The notes below the pieces were generated by a model that was given only the letters and a program-made list of their open reading frames with translations, was not told the origin of the DNA and did not search any database. Shown here one piece after another: positions 16,666-26,297 of a stretch of DNA of 64,000 nt (within the stretch, counting starts at the first letter, position 1; every line of letters begins with the position of its first letter). Source of the stretch: JACMLD01 sp044223995 (GTDB taxonomy: Bacteria > Bacteroidota > Bacteroidia > Chitinophagales > Chitinophagaceae); NCBI GenBank assembly GCA_044223995.1, contig JBGALE010000003.1, positions 248,001 through 312,000 on the forward strand. Direction: 5' to 3'. Position numbers and translations under genes: made by a program.

Positions 16666-16673
16666 TAATTTTG
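16666..16673 (+). promoter_or_regulatory. -7 element (TAATTTTG) for the DUF3347-like gene
   Basis: TAATTTTG matches TAnnTTTG and lies 17 bases before the ATG at 16691. It is divergent from the ABC-F promoter at 16628-16635. The short distance implies a short leader. Confidence 0.45.
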
Positions 16674-16690
16674 TCACAAATTTGAGTGTA

Positions 16691-17338
16691 ATGGAAAAGA
16701 AACAAACAGGGAGAAGATTTATAGTATGGCTGGTTGTACTGGGGCTGGCTGCATTTTTCAGTATCCGTTTCCTGTCCTGCAAATCGGACGATAAACCTGC
16801 AGATGAACATAAACAGGTGGCGCTGAGCATGAGCAAGAACAGTGAGGCATTTAACCAGTCATTCGAAAAACTGCTGAATGGCTATTTTTTACTGAAAGAC
16901 GCACTCACCGACTACGACACCGCTAAAGCGAATGCTGCTGCCAAAGCGTTGGTGATATTTGCCGACAGCCTCAAAACAAGTGAAATAAAGGGCGATACTA
17001 CCGGCACTATTAAAGAAACGGCCGACAATTATGCCGGTACGATTGCCGGCTCCTGCAAGGGACTGGTAGGTGAGGCGGAACTGGTAAAAAAGAAAAAAGA
17101 ATTCCAGATGATTTCAGACGCGCTGTACGATTTGATTAGAACGGTGAAATATGATCGGCAGAAATTATACCACCAGCATTGCCCGATGGCCTTTAATGAT
17201 GAAGAAGAAGCCTACTGGATCAGTAACAGCAATGTGGTGGTAAATCCGTACCTGGGCAATAAACATCCCAAGTACCGGGAATCAATGCTGCATTGCGGAG
17301 ATATCACTGATTCGCTGGATTTTTCCAAAAACAAATAA
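16691..17338 (+). CDS. DUF3347-like envelope protein
   Basis: The 215-residue product has an N-terminal membrane anchor or signal (VWLVVLGLAAFFSIRFLSC), which may be lipidated at Cys36. The middle is helical (LLNGYFLLKDALTDYDTAKANAAAKAL) in the pattern of DUF3347, and the C-terminus has LYHQHCPMAFNDEEEAYWIS and YRESMLHCGDITDSL, which resembles the copper-binding-type ending of metal-efflux accessory proteins. The ATG at 16691 is chosen because it has a good promoter spacing; the in-frame TTG at 16682 is rejected. Metal handling is inference from family resemblance. A strong terminator follows. Confidence 0.72.
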   Translation: MEKKQTGRRFIVWLVVLGLAAFFSIRFLSCKSDDKPADEHKQVALSMSKNSEAFNQSFEKLLNGYFLLKDALTDYDTAKANAAAKALVIFADSLKTSEIKGDTTGTIKETADNYAGTIAGSCKGLVGEAELVKKKKEFQMISDALYDLIRTVKYDRQKLYHQHCPMAFNDEEEAYWISNSNVVVNPYLGNKHPKYRESMLHCGDITDSLDFSKNK

Positions 17339-17342
17339 TCAG

Positions 17343-17380
17343 CGGCCGGGTGACGAACAAAATACTCCCCCGGCCGTTTT
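17343..17380 (+). terminator. Rho-independent terminator after the DUF3347-like gene
   Basis: The stem CGGCCGGG (17343-17350) pairs with CCCGGCCG (17369-17376), followed by TTTT. The loop is 18 bases. It separates the DUF3347-like gene from the receptor downstream. Confidence 0.7.
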
Positions 17381-17484
17381 GTAAGGTGCCTGCTTTCCAT
17401 AAAAATAGGTGAGCAGGCTGCTAAGAATAAAGAATAGCCACTTTCCCGACGACCTGCCGATTGATAACCAAAAAGCTGAAGTGA

Positions 17485-19878
17485 GTGACACAACCAACGA
17501 CGAACCGTGTATCGAAAGCCGGTATTCTAATTATTATCTTGTTTGTTGCAGCGGGTTTATTCCCGGCTCAGTTGTTTTCCCAAAAAAAATTTACGGTAAG
17601 CGGTTATGTAAAAGATTCCCTGACGGGTGAAACCCTGATTGGCGCCACACTACAGGTAAACGGCAGGGGAAAAGGCGTTGCCAGTAATGCTTATGGGTTT
17701 TATTCCATTACACTGGACGAAGGCGAAGTGAAACTAACCTGCTCATTTGTAGGGTATACCACCAATGAATTCACTATTAAATTAAACGAAAGTCAATCAC
17801 TGAATTTTCTCCTGGCACCCAAAACAAAGACCGGCGAAGAAGTAATAGTATATGCCAAAAGGCGCGATGCGAATGTGAAGAATGCGCAGATGGGCAAATT
17901 TGATTTGTCGATCAATAAAGTGAAAGCGCTGCCGGTATTATTAGGTGAAGTCGATCTGTTAAAGACGTTGCAATTGTTACCTGGTGTCCGCAATGCAGGC
18001 GAGGGCAATACCGGTTTGTACGTTCGTGGTGGCGGCCCGGATCAGAATTTGATCATTCTCGATGATGCTGTCGTTTACAATACCGGGCATTTATTCGGTT
18101 TCTTTTCTGTATTCAATTCAGACGCGATTAAAAATGTATCGCTGATAAAGGGCGGCATTCCTGCACAGTATGGCGGACGGTTATCGTCGGTGCTGGATGT
18201 GGCGATGAAAGATGGTAATGTCAACAAACTGCAGGTGGATGGAGGTATTGGTTTAATTGCTTCGAGGGTGTCGGTACAGGGCCCGTTGAAAAAGAACAAA
18301 GCTTCCTTTATTATTTCCGGCAGGCGCACGTATATCGATGCGCTGGTAAAGCCATTCATACCGAAGAGCAGCCAGTATTATGGTTCCGGTTATTATTTCT
18401 ATGATTTGAATACAAAAGTGAATGTGATCCTTTCTGAAAACGATCGCCTGTACCTCAGCGGTTATTTTGGTAAAGACGTTTTTGACTTCAACAATTCAAG
18501 AAGAACTTTTAAGGCCAATATTCCCTGGGGAAATGCTACGGCAACCCTTCGGTGGAACCATGTATTCAACCGTAAATTATTTGCCAACACAACACTTGTT
18601 TATAACAGTTATAATTTTGCATTTAAAGCTTCACAAAACGATTTTGCCATTAAACTGGCTTCGGGTATCAAAGACCTGAATGCAAAAGTGGATTTTGATT
18701 ATTACCCTGCGCCGCAGCACAAACTCAAATTCGGTGCGCTGTATACCTATCATTCGTTTACACCCAATATACTCAGTGGCAACCAGGATACCACTGTTTT
18801 TGAACCAAACAATGAGAATAAAAAGTATGCGCGTGAAACTGCGATCTATATCCAGGACGATTGGGAACTGAGCGATAAGGTGAAAATAAACATGGGGCTT
18901 CGTTACAGTGGCTTTACACAAGTTGGCCCTTATAAAATTTATACCGAAGATGCGAATGGCAATAAACTGGACAGCACCACCTATGGAAGGGGTGATAAGA
19001 TAAAAGCCTATGGTGGTTTGGAACCAAGGCTGACGGTTCGTTATGCCATCAACGACGAAACTTCGGTTAAAGCGGCGGTTACCCGCAACCTGCAATACAT
19101 CCATCTGGTGAGTAATGCCGGTTCGACTTTACCGACCGATTTATGGGTACCCAGTACCTATCGTGTGCAACCTCAGATTGCCTGGCAATATGCAGCCGGT
19201 GTATTCAAAAACTTTAAGGACAATACCTACGAAACTTCCCTGGAGGTATATTACAAGGATATGCAGAACCAGATTGAATACAAGGAAGGATATACGCCCT
19301 CATTAACCGACCCGGAAAAAGAATTTGTATTTGGTAAAGGCTGGAGCTATGGTGCCGAATTGTATGTCGGGAAAAACAAGGGAAGGTTAACAGGATGGGT
19401 TGGTTATACACTGAGCTGGACATGGAGAAAATTCCCGCAACTGAATGGCGGTGAAAAATATTTTGCCAAATACGACCGGCGACACGATTTATCGGTTGTA
19501 GCCAGTTATGATCTAACACCAAAATGGAAATTATCAGGGGTGTTTGTATATGGAACAGGCAACGCAACAACGTTACCCGAGCGTTTTTATATCATCAATG
19601 GTGTGCTGACACAGGAATACAGCCGTGTTAACCAATATCGTTTGCCGGCCTATCACAGGATGGATATTGCAGCGACGTATACACCTGTTCCGAAAAAGAA
19701 AAAAAGATTGCAAAGCAGTTGGGTGTTCAGCATCTACAATTTGTACAGCCGCCTGAACCCTTATTTCATATATTTCGATCAAACCGGCAGTCCTTATGAC
19801 AATACACTGAAAGTACAAGCGAGACAGGTTTCATTGTTCCCCATCATTCCGGCGGTTACCTGGAATTTTCATTTTTAA
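17485..19878 (+). CDS. TonB-dependent receptor with carboxypeptidase-like N-terminal domain
   Basis: The 797-residue outer-membrane protein has a signal peptide (residues 12-32), a CarboxypepD_reg-like domain (GYVKDSLTGETLIGATLQV, about 38-115), a plug (LLKTLQLLPGVRNAGEGNTG to PAQYGGRLSSVLDVAM, about 135-255) and a C-terminal barrel. It probably imports an iron complex or glycan. The start is the GTG at 17485, which directly follows an in-frame TGA, so it is the first possible start. No SusD-like partner follows. The stop overlaps the tail of the convergent gene by four bases. Confidence 0.9.
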   Translation: MTQPTTNRVSKAGILIIILFVAAGLFPAQLFSQKKFTVSGYVKDSLTGETLIGATLQVNGRGKGVASNAYGFYSITLDEGEVKLTCSFVGYTTNEFTIKLNESQSLNFLLAPKTKTGEEVIVYAKRRDANVKNAQMGKFDLSINKVKALPVLLGEVDLLKTLQLLPGVRNAGEGNTGLYVRGGGPDQNLIILDDAVVYNTGHLFGFFSVFNSDAIKNVSLIKGGIPAQYGGRLSSVLDVAMKDGNVNKLQVDGGIGLIASRVSVQGPLKKNKASFIISGRRTYIDALVKPFIPKSSQYYGSGYYFYDLNTKVNVILSENDRLYLSGYFGKDVFDFNNSRRTFKANIPWGNATATLRWNHVFNRKLFANTTLVYNSYNFAFKASQNDFAIKLASGIKDLNAKVDFDYYPAPQHKLKFGALYTYHSFTPNILSGNQDTTVFEPNNENKKYARETAIYIQDDWELSDKVKINMGLRYSGFTQVGPYKIYTEDANGNKLDSTTYGRGDKIKAYGGLEPRLTVRYAINDETSVKAAVTRNLQYIHLVSNAGSTLPTDLWVPSTYRVQPQIAWQYAAGVFKNFKDNTYETSLEVYYKDMQNQIEYKEGYTPSLTDPEKEFVFGKGWSYGAELYVGKNKGRLTGWVGYTLSWTWRKFPQLNGGEKYFAKYDRRHDLSVVASYDLTPKWKLSGVFVYGTGNATTLPERFYIINGVLTQEYSRVNQYRLPAYHRMDIAATYTPVPKKKKRLQSSWVFSIYNLYSRLNPYFIYFDQTGSPYDNTLKVQARQVSLFPIIPAVTWNFHF

Positions 19879-20609
19879 AAAAAGCCGGGGAAGCCAAATA
19901 TCTTGGTAGCCATATTAAAAATAACCACGAGGGCCAGCAGCAGGTACCACCACGATATGCGCCTGGCGCGCGGGTTTACATATTTATAGTTTTGAATGCT
20001 GAAAAAAGCAACTGCCAGTACAATTAATAACAGTGCTCCGCAGATGCCTACCAACCATTTGTTAAAACTGATGAATACAATTGACATCAAAGCCATGGTG
20101 GCAATGGGAAGTATTAACGGGTTTCGCTGAAAAAATGACAATTGCTGATGCGACTGGAAGGGTTCCGTTTGCCGCAGCATCGCTTCCAATTCTTCAAAAC
20201 GTTCCAGTCCGGGCGGAATAAATATAATTGAAGTGGGTTCTCTTCCCCGGATGATGATATATCCCTGTGGCGATTTGCTGATTTCCCTGATTTCAAAAAA
20301 ATGAATGGTCATGGGAGGGGAGCCGGCCAGCTCCCGGGTAATGGTATTTTCGGTAACCGTCAGGAGATAACTGTCGTACATGATCCGCATCCGGTTGAGC
20401 AGCCGGAATATGGCGAAGGAAAAAGCAACAATAAGGCATACTATGACGATTGGAAGTGAATTGACCTGACCGGGCAGGCGCTTCGAAGTAGTATAACTGA
20501 TAGCAATACCTGCAATTGCCGCCAGGAGCATAACAGGAAGAAGGATGCGCAATCTTTTTTTCCGGACTTTTTCAAATGTGCCGGGCTTTATCCTGAATTG
20601 TTGATGCAT
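19875..20609 (-). CDS. Unknown membrane protein with about five helices
   Basis: I do not recognise this 244-residue protein. Hydrophobic helices are seen at about 21-39, 51-71, 164-183, 185-207 and 222-241. A hydrophilic beta-rich stretch (HFFEIREISKSPQGYIIIRGREPTSIIFIPPGLERFEELEAML) sits between the second and third. It resembles PH-like or YcxB-type domains that flank membrane helices. It is probably in the cytoplasmic membrane. Its 3' end overlaps the convergent TonB-dependent receptor gene. Confidence 0.6.
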   Translation of the reverse strand: MHQQFRIKPGTFEKVRKKRLRILLPVMLLAAIAGIAISYTTSKRLPGQVNSLPIVIVCLIVAFSFAIFRLLNRMRIMYDSYLLTVTENTITRELAGSPPMTIHFFEIREISKSPQGYIIIRGREPTSIIFIPPGLERFEELEAMLRQTEPFQSHQQLSFFQRNPLILPIATMALMSIVFISFNKWLVGICGALLLIVLAVAFFSIQNYKYVNPRARRISWWYLLLALVVIFNMATKIFGFPGFF

Positions 20610-20709
20610 GCTGTCCTTTTGCTTTGATTGAACACTCCCAATCTTTGACGAAGGTAAATAAAAGCGGCAGCCTGATCTGTGTGTATATTAAGCCAATTAT
20701 CTTTCACCC

Positions 20710-21528
20710 TCATAAACGAAATCCAACACCAACACCGATATTCCAGGTTGCAGGTTTCTGCGGCACGTCTGACTGACTATAAGATGTTGTGATGGTTCCA
20801 TTAATTTCACCGGGATGAACTGCATAGGCAGAATACTGGCGAACTTTTTTGAATGTCAGGCCCACTACCCCCGAATAGCTTCCCTGTAATTGCAGGTACA
20901 TTTTTTTATTTAATACATGTTTGAGACCGATACCAGCCTGGTAGGTAAAACCAACAGCACCCACCGATTTTTGTTCGGTAACGGCAACAGACGTATCGGT
21001 TGTACTGGAGCCCTTGAAATGAGGTGTCCGTGTATAGGTGGCGCCAATCAGCAGGTTGTAATCAAATAGCCACAGGTTGTCTTTTGTCAACGGGGTATTG
21101 CCTTCAACACCCAACATGGCACTTGTCACCAGGTAACCGGCATTGTTGAACTGCCAGTTTTTAAATGCCGGGTTGTTGGACGGTGGCACTGGAGGAAAAT
21201 AAACGGTATCCGTAAATATTGCACCATAAAAATTCTTGGAGCCAAAATCACCTGTCAGTGCTGATTTTTTTACGGGCAACCATTGTCCCCTCAGTTGAGC
21301 TACCAGTGAAATACGCGGATGAATAAAATATTGGTAAGTTCCACTCAATTGTATTCCTGTGCCTGCAAAACCCATGATATACCTGCCGGATACATTGTGG
21401 GAAAGATCACCAGATGGGAGAGAAGGCCCGAGATGAAATGAAATATATTTATCACCTTTTTTATCCTGGGCAGTAACAGCGGATGCGGCCAGCCACAGGC
21501 ACAAGGTTAAAAGAATCATTTTTTTCAT
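20710..21528 (-). CDS. Outer-membrane beta-barrel family protein
   Basis: A 272-residue protein with signal peptide (MKKMILLTLCLWLAASAVTAQ). The mature sequence alternates polar and hydrophobic residues, for example ISLVAQLRGQWLPV, LFDYNLLIGATYTRTPHF and MYLQLQGSYSGVVGLTFK, ending in WNIGVGVGFRL, an aromatic-basic-leucine C-terminus suited to barrel assembly. It fits the small outer-membrane beta-barrel (porin-like) group of Bacteroidota. The start at 21528 is preferred to the upstream ATG at 21564, which would put 12 extra residues before the signal. Function unknown. Confidence 0.7.
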   Translation of the reverse strand: MKKMILLTLCLWLAASAVTAQDKKGDKYISFHLGPSLPSGDLSHNVSGRYIMGFAGTGIQLSGTYQYFIHPRISLVAQLRGQWLPVKKSALTGDFGSKNFYGAIFTDTVYFPPVPPSNNPAFKNWQFNNAGYLVTSAMLGVEGNTPLTKDNLWLFDYNLLIGATYTRTPHFKGSSTTDTSVAVTEQKSVGAVGFTYQAGIGLKHVLNKKMYLQLQGSYSGVVGLTFKKVRQYSAYAVHPGEINGTITTSYSQSDVPQKPATWNIGVGVGFRL

Positions 21529-21597
21529 ACAGACAGTCGTTGATGACAGACTTAGATAAGACAATTTACCAGCGTATTTCGTTGCTTACGATTCTCA

Positions 21598-22752
21598 TCA
21601 GGGTATTGCCTTTACAGGAAAACTCCTCCGCAACAACTGGTCGCGCAGGCGCATAAAAGGCCTTTCCACGAGCAGGTGCAGTACAACGGCAGCTATCATA
21701 CAGGTAACGGCACAACATACAAACATCAGCGAACCTTCACGATCAATGCTCCATTTGGATAACCATTCCTGTGTCAGGTGAATCACTCCTTTGTGCGAAA
21801 GATACAAGGCATAGGACAATTGTGCAATAGTACGGGTAACGGGACTGTATAGACGGTATACAATGGTGGATGGATTTACCGCAAACAGCAACAGGCATCC
21901 ATACAGGAATGCTACCAGCGGAAATGCCAGCAATGATGCGGTAAGCGTCGTTCTGTCGGAATTTAACAATAGCGCAGCGCACAAAATAGCCCCTATTGTA
22001 ACCGCTACTACCAGTTGATGTGTATCGATCCATCGTTTCCAGGATGGTTTATAGACCTGCATAGCGGCAATGGAAACGCCCACCAGCAAGCCATCCAGCC
22101 GGGCAGGTGTGGGATAATAAATATATTTTGACCAGTTTAACCAAAACAGATCCTGGTTGGCATAAGGTGCAATATAGGTTTGATAACTGTAATACCTTGC
22201 CGCAATACCCAATATGAATAACAGGATAAATAATAATCCTGACCGCCTGTACAATTTAACCGAAACAAGAAATACCAGCAATAAAGGCAATATAAAATAA
22301 AACTGTTCTTCAATACACAACGACCATGCGTGCGAAAAAGTGCCCTCGTTTTGTGCATCCAATCCGATGTTTTGGGTAAAACTGAGAAACTTCCAGAGTG
22401 GTGGCAAAGATTCCTTTTCCCGAAACGCCGGTAAAAGAAAATACAAACTTAATACTACAAGATAAGCAGGGATGATACGGAAAAATCTTTTTATGTAAAA
22501 CCTTATAACCGCAAATGGTTTACCGGCTGATTGGTTTTTGAACAATTGCCCCGCTATCAGGTATCCGCTCAGTACAAAGAAAAGATCTACACCTGTCCAT
22601 CCAAAACTGCCAATGGTTTGAATCCATTGCGGGTGATCAAAAATTCCATAGTGAAAAAGAAAGACAAGTATTATAGCCAGTGCACGCAGGTGGTCAAGGC
22701 CATTGAGCTGGTTGCCGCTGACAGGTATTGCAGGGCGACTGGTATTGGTCAT
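21598..22752 (-). CDS. Acyltransferase-3 family membrane protein (OafA/YrhL-like)
   Basis: The 384-residue protein has many hydrophobic helices and the acyltransferase-3 signature: LDHLRALAIILVFLFHYGIF near the N-terminus, then GWTGVDLFFVLSGYLIAG and the histidine-bearing segment FSHAWSLCIEEQFYFILPLLL. Such enzymes transfer acetyl or other acyl groups to surface sugars, LPS or peptidoglycan. I prefer ATG 22752 to 22785, since the preceding 11 residues look like spurious leader sequence. No polysaccharide cluster is adjacent, so the acceptor is unknown. Confidence 0.9.
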   Translation of the reverse strand: MTNTSRPAIPVSGNQLNGLDHLRALAIILVFLFHYGIFDHPQWIQTIGSFGWTGVDLFFVLSGYLIAGQLFKNQSAGKPFAVIRFYIKRFFRIIPAYLVVLSLYFLLPAFREKESLPPLWKFLSFTQNIGLDAQNEGTFSHAWSLCIEEQFYFILPLLLVFLVSVKLYRRSGLLFILLFILGIAARYYSYQTYIAPYANQDLFWLNWSKYIYYPTPARLDGLLVGVSIAAMQVYKPSWKRWIDTHQLVVAVTIGAILCAALLLNSDRTTLTASLLAFPLVAFLYGCLLLFAVNPSTIVYRLYSPVTRTIAQLSYALYLSHKGVIHLTQEWLSKWSIDREGSLMFVCCAVTCMIAAVVLHLLVERPFMRLRDQLLRRSFPVKAIP

Positions 22753-22881
22753 ACTACAGGGAAAAAGGATGATGGGAAATAACAATGATGCAATGAAGAT
22801 AATGAAAGCGATCGCAAAAAAAATAACTGCACTGCATAAACTTCAGTAAAATTGATTGTTACCGGATAAACATGGCTGCGT

Positions 22882-23472
22882 TTATTTTTTTCGGGCCGTC
22901 GATAAGGTGTCGTTTATTCCCGGGGCCTGCGATATCAGTATGCCCCTGTCAAAATGTTTTTCATATTCTACCGTACCATCGATGTGGATGAAAGTAATGG
23001 AACCTGTATAATCTGTAACCGCGTTGGAGAGCAGCCTTCCTACCAGGCCCGTCGCGGAATTGGTAAAGCTTTCCCTGAATGGCGTAACGTTGACAATACC
23101 CGATTTTGTAATTGGTATTCCTTTTTGGTACCAAAGTACCAGAACGCCGGCACACAATTGTTGTTCCGTGCATAGGCTGTCAAAGTCTTCATCAAACGGT
23201 ATAATGAGCTGTTGTATACTGTCTGTATCTACAACCTGTATTTCTGAAAAATACAGGTGCTCCCGGATATAATTCATTCTTGTCCTTAGTGCCGGGGTGG
23301 AAACGATGGCAGGATTGTCTGACCATTGGCGAATGGCTTCCATCATGTCGCGCTGGTATTGCATTTGCCAGCGGGTAGCCGGCGCATGATGAAAACGGCA
23401 GGACACTATTCCGAATACTGATAAAATACAAATGGTCAAAGCCATTAAGGCAAGTACAAGATTACGCTTCAT
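22882..23472 (-). CDS. Unknown secreted protein
   Basis: The 196-residue product has a signal peptide or lipoprotein-like start (MALTICILSVFGIVSCRFHH), with a possible lipidated Cys at residue 26. The rest is a mixed alpha/beta sequence with WQMQYQRDMMEAIRQWSDNP and DSIQQLIIPFDEDFDSLCTEQQLCAGVLVLWYQKG. No family is recognised. It is probably periplasmic or on the outer membrane. It is followed by the acyltransferase gene 96 bases away, so they could be co-transcribed. Confidence 0.6.
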   Translation of the reverse strand: MKRNLVLALMALTICILSVFGIVSCRFHHAPATRWQMQYQRDMMEAIRQWSDNPAIVSTPALRTRMNYIREHLYFSEIQVVDTDSIQQLIIPFDEDFDSLCTEQQLCAGVLVLWYQKGIPITKSGIVNVTPFRESFTNSATGLVGRLLSNAVTDYTGSITFIHIDGTVEYEKHFDRGILISQAPGINDTLSTARKK

Positions 23473-23666
23473 AAGGATTTATTTATGTTTTCTGAAATAC
23501 ATGAACAGGAATATTCAATGCGGCGTCAGCAATGTATCACTTGACAAAAAAACAAGATGAATTTGTAAAAAGTGATAGAAAAATATTTACTGGCCTATAG
23601 AATTTCGACTATAGCAGATTTTGTCCCGAATGAGACCCGACTTATATAAAAGCGTTGGATTCAGCC

Positions 23667-24497
23667 TCAGGCGTTTTTATAAGCACTGAATAATGTAATG
23701 GCCTCGCGTGCTTCTTTTACATCATGCACACGAAGGATACCAGCACCGTTTTGCAATGCCAGTGTGTGAAGAACGGTGGTTCCGTTTAATGCTTCCTCTG
23801 CAGATATGTTCAGCGTTTTGTAAATGGTTGATTTGCGGGAGAGCCCCACCAGGATCGGCAATTGCAGGATGGACAATACCTGCATATTTTTCAGCAGTTG
23901 AAAATTATGTGTAATGGTTTTACTGAAACCAAAACCGGGATCAATGATGACATCGTGAATGCCTGCTTGTTTGCAATCGCCGGCTTTTTTGATAAAGTAA
24001 TCCAGTACTTCCTTTGTTACATCACTGTATTCCGCCAACGACTGCATGGTTTGCGGTGTTCCTTTCATGTGCATGCACACATAGGGCGTTCGCAATGAAG
24101 CGACAGTGGCAATCATTTTTTTATCAAGTTCGCCGGCGCTGATATCATTAATGATATGCGCCCCGGCATCGGACGCTTTTTGTGCCACGGCTGCATAAAA
24201 TGTATCCACCGACAGAATAGCTTCGGGAAACTCTTTTGCCAGGGCTTCAATGGCAGGGACTACCCGGGTACATTCGGCCTCCGCATTTAGCAAAGTACTG
24301 CCCGGCCGGGTACTTTGTCCGCCAATATCAAGTATATCGGCACCCTCAGCCAGCATCTGGGCGGCTTTTTTCAATACAGCACCGGTTCCCTGCTGGCGGC
24401 TGCCTGTGTAAAAAGAATCGTCTGTAACATTGATAATACCCATTACCAGCGGTCTTTCAGCAGCCAGCAACCGTCCTTTACAATTCAGCGTAAACAT
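23667..24497 (-). CDS. folP: Dihydropteroate synthase
   Basis: The 276-residue enzyme condenses p-aminobenzoate with 6-hydroxymethyl-7,8-dihydropterin pyrophosphate in folate synthesis. Motifs are MGIINVTDDSFYTGSR, DIGGQSTRPGST, IINDISAG, MHMKGTPQTM, IIDPGFGFSK and GLSRKSTIY, all in the expected order of the TIM barrel. I use the ATG at 24497, not the longer frame from 24572, because the family begins close to it and the gene divergent on the right then gets a proper promoter gap. It is divergent from the DUF1599 gene. Confidence 0.95.
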   Translation of the reverse strand: MFTLNCKGRLLAAERPLVMGIINVTDDSFYTGSRQQGTGAVLKKAAQMLAEGADILDIGGQSTRPGSTLLNAEAECTRVVPAIEALAKEFPEAILSVDTFYAAVAQKASDAGAHIINDISAGELDKKMIATVASLRTPYVCMHMKGTPQTMQSLAEYSDVTKEVLDYFIKKAGDCKQAGIHDVIIDPGFGFSKTITHNFQLLKNMQVLSILQLPILVGLSRKSTIYKTLNISAEEALNGTTVLHTLALQNGAGILRVHDVKEAREAITLFSAYKNA

Positions 24498-24511
24498 TGA
24501 TCGGTTATTAT

Positions 24512-24519
24512 TACTTTTG
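24512..24519 (+). promoter_or_regulatory. -7 element (TACTTTTG) for the DUF1599 operon
   Basis: TACTTTTG matches the TAnnTTTG consensus and lies 35 bases before the ATG at 24555. The in-frame TTG at 24528 is only nine bases downstream of it, which argues for 24555 as the true start. Confidence 0.5.
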
Positions 24520-24554
24520 AAGCTAAGTTGAGAAATAATTTTCACTCGCCACAA

Positions 24555-25106
24555 ATGATTACAACGAACCAACAGTACGATAGCGCGATCCAGGGCTGCA
24601 AGGACATATTTATCAAGAAAACAAAAGACTACGGCACTTCATGGAGGGTATTGCGAACCATTTCCATCGTTGACCAGGTATTTATCAAAGCCAGGCGCAT
24701 CCGCACGATACAGGAAAACCGGCAACAAAAAATAGGGGACGATATCCGGTCAGAATTCAAAGGGATACTGAATTATGCCATCATCGGGTTGATACAACTG
24801 GAACTAAAAGACGAAGAAGTGGAAGAACTGCCCGTTAATGAAGTAGAACGGCTGTACGATGAAAAAGCTTCAAAAGCCCGTGCCCTGATGCAGGACAAAA
24901 ACCATGATTATGGTGAAGCCTGGCGCGATATGAGCCAGGAAAGTTTTGTCGACCTGATTTTGTCAAAGCTGCTCCGTATCAGGCAAATCATCAGCAATGA
25001 TGGAAAAACGCTGGTAAGCGAGGGGATAGATGCCAATTATTACGATATTATCAACTATGCCGCCTTTGCACTAATATTGATAGCCGAAGGGAAACATAGT
25101 ATTTGA
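24555..25106 (+). CDS. DUF1599 domain protein
   Basis: The 183-residue protein matches the DUF1599 group often encoded beside folP in Bacteroidota. It is an internal duplication: KKTKDYGTSWRVLRTISIVD (residues about 24-43) and DKNHDYGEAWRDMSQESFVD (about 115-135) are each followed by KARRIRTIQ or KLLRIRQI. The conserved Asp-Tyr-Gly and His or Arg residues suggest a nucleotide-related active site. The family has been linked to nucleotide modification but the reaction is not known. The BT_3928-like gene follows after 13 bases, so they are one operon. Confidence 0.82.
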   Translation: MITTNQQYDSAIQGCKDIFIKKTKDYGTSWRVLRTISIVDQVFIKARRIRTIQENRQQKIGDDIRSEFKGILNYAIIGLIQLELKDEEVEELPVNEVERLYDEKASKARALMQDKNHDYGEAWRDMSQESFVDLILSKLLRIRQIISNDGKTLVSEGIDANYYDIINYAAFALILIAEGKHSI

Positions 25107-25119
25107 ATAAATAATACCG

Positions 25120-26259
25120 ATGAAACCATTATTGAATAGTACCAGATGGGTAGTGGGCCTGCTCTTTATTTTTTCAGGACTTGTCAAAGCCAATGATCCG
25201 CTCGGGCTCAGTTACAAAATGCAGGAGTTTTTTGAAGTATGGGGATGGAATTTCATGAACAATTACACACTGGCACTTTCCATACTGATGATTGCCTTTG
25301 AAATTGTGGCGGGTGTTGCCGTGATTGTAGGCTGGCGCATGAAGCTGTTCAGTTGGCTGCTCCTGTTATTGATTACCTTTTTTACTTTCCTCACAGGCTA
25401 TGCGGTATTGTCTGGGAAAATACGCACCTGTGGTTGTTTTGGGGATTGTATCCCGCTGACCGCGGCACAATCATTTACAAAAGACCTTGTACTGACAGCG
25501 TTGATAATATTTATTTTTATCAACCGTAAAAAGATACAGCCCTTATTTTCCCTGTCGATCAGCATTATGTTGTTATTACTGGCAGTGGTTTTTTCTTTTT
25601 CATTCCAGTGGTATGTGCTGCGATATTTACCGGTAGTGGATTGTTTGCCTTACAAGATTGGAAACAATATTGAGGAAAAAATGAAAGCGCCGCCCGGCTC
25701 TCACCCAGACAGCTTGGAAATAACTTTTACCTATAAAAAGGACGGGAAAGAAGTATCCTTTAATGCCAACAATTTCCCTGATGATTTTGATGATTCACTG
25801 TACCAGTTTACCGGGAAAAAGGAAAGAGTGATACGGGTTGGCAATGACAGCCCGCCCATCAGGGATTTTTCACTGGTTACACCACAGGGCAATGACAGCA
25901 CTGTTAGCATCCTGCAGCAAAAAGGCTATATGTTGTTTCTTTTTGTAAAAGATGGTTTTTACCTGGGAAGGAACCAGTTTGTCGACTACCCGTTGAATTT
26001 TGTCATGAGCTATGCACAGGAAAAACATATGCCCCTCTACGTTATCACCAATTCGCGCGAAGTCCCGGATCAGATAGAAGCTGCTGTGCAGGATAGTACC
26101 GTACACCCTGCCGCCGTTTTTATGTGCGATGCAGTGGCGATTAAAACAGCCGCCAGGGTAAACCCAACACTGTATTTACTAAAAGATGGAACGATTGTGT
26201 ACAAATGGCCCTACGCCCAACTGCAAAAGGCTTATGACGATTTGCACAGCCTGAAGTAG
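25120..26259 (+). CDS. BT_3928-like membrane protein (DoxX/MauE-type module plus thioredoxin-like domain)
   Basis: The 379-residue protein has four to five N-terminal membrane helices (residues 8-155) with the MauE/DoxX-like cysteine segment LSGKIRTCGCFGDCIPLTAAQ, then a soluble part (about 180-379). The soluble part ends with the thioredoxin-like pattern MPLYVITNSREVPDQIEAAV and NPTLYLLKDGTIVYKWPY, without a CXXC active site. The combination is typical of the BT_3928 family found next to DUF1599. It may take part in thiol or redox handling in the envelope, but that is inference. It is 13 bases after the DUF1599 gene and 38 bases before oppB. Confidence 0.82.
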   Translation: MKPLLNSTRWVVGLLFIFSGLVKANDPLGLSYKMQEFFEVWGWNFMNNYTLALSILMIAFEIVAGVAVIVGWRMKLFSWLLLLLITFFTFLTGYAVLSGKIRTCGCFGDCIPLTAAQSFTKDLVLTALIIFIFINRKKIQPLFSLSISIMLLLLAVVFSFSFQWYVLRYLPVVDCLPYKIGNNIEEKMKAPPGSHPDSLEITFTYKKDGKEVSFNANNFPDDFDDSLYQFTGKKERVIRVGNDSPPIRDFSLVTPQGNDSTVSILQQKGYMLFLFVKDGFYLGRNQFVDYPLNFVMSYAQEKHMPLYVITNSREVPDQIEAAVQDSTVHPAAVFMCDAVAIKTAARVNPTLYLLKDGTIVYKWPYAQLQKAYDDLHSLK

Positions 26260-26297
26260 TAATTGAAACTGTTTTCCTGATATAAAATACCAAGGAT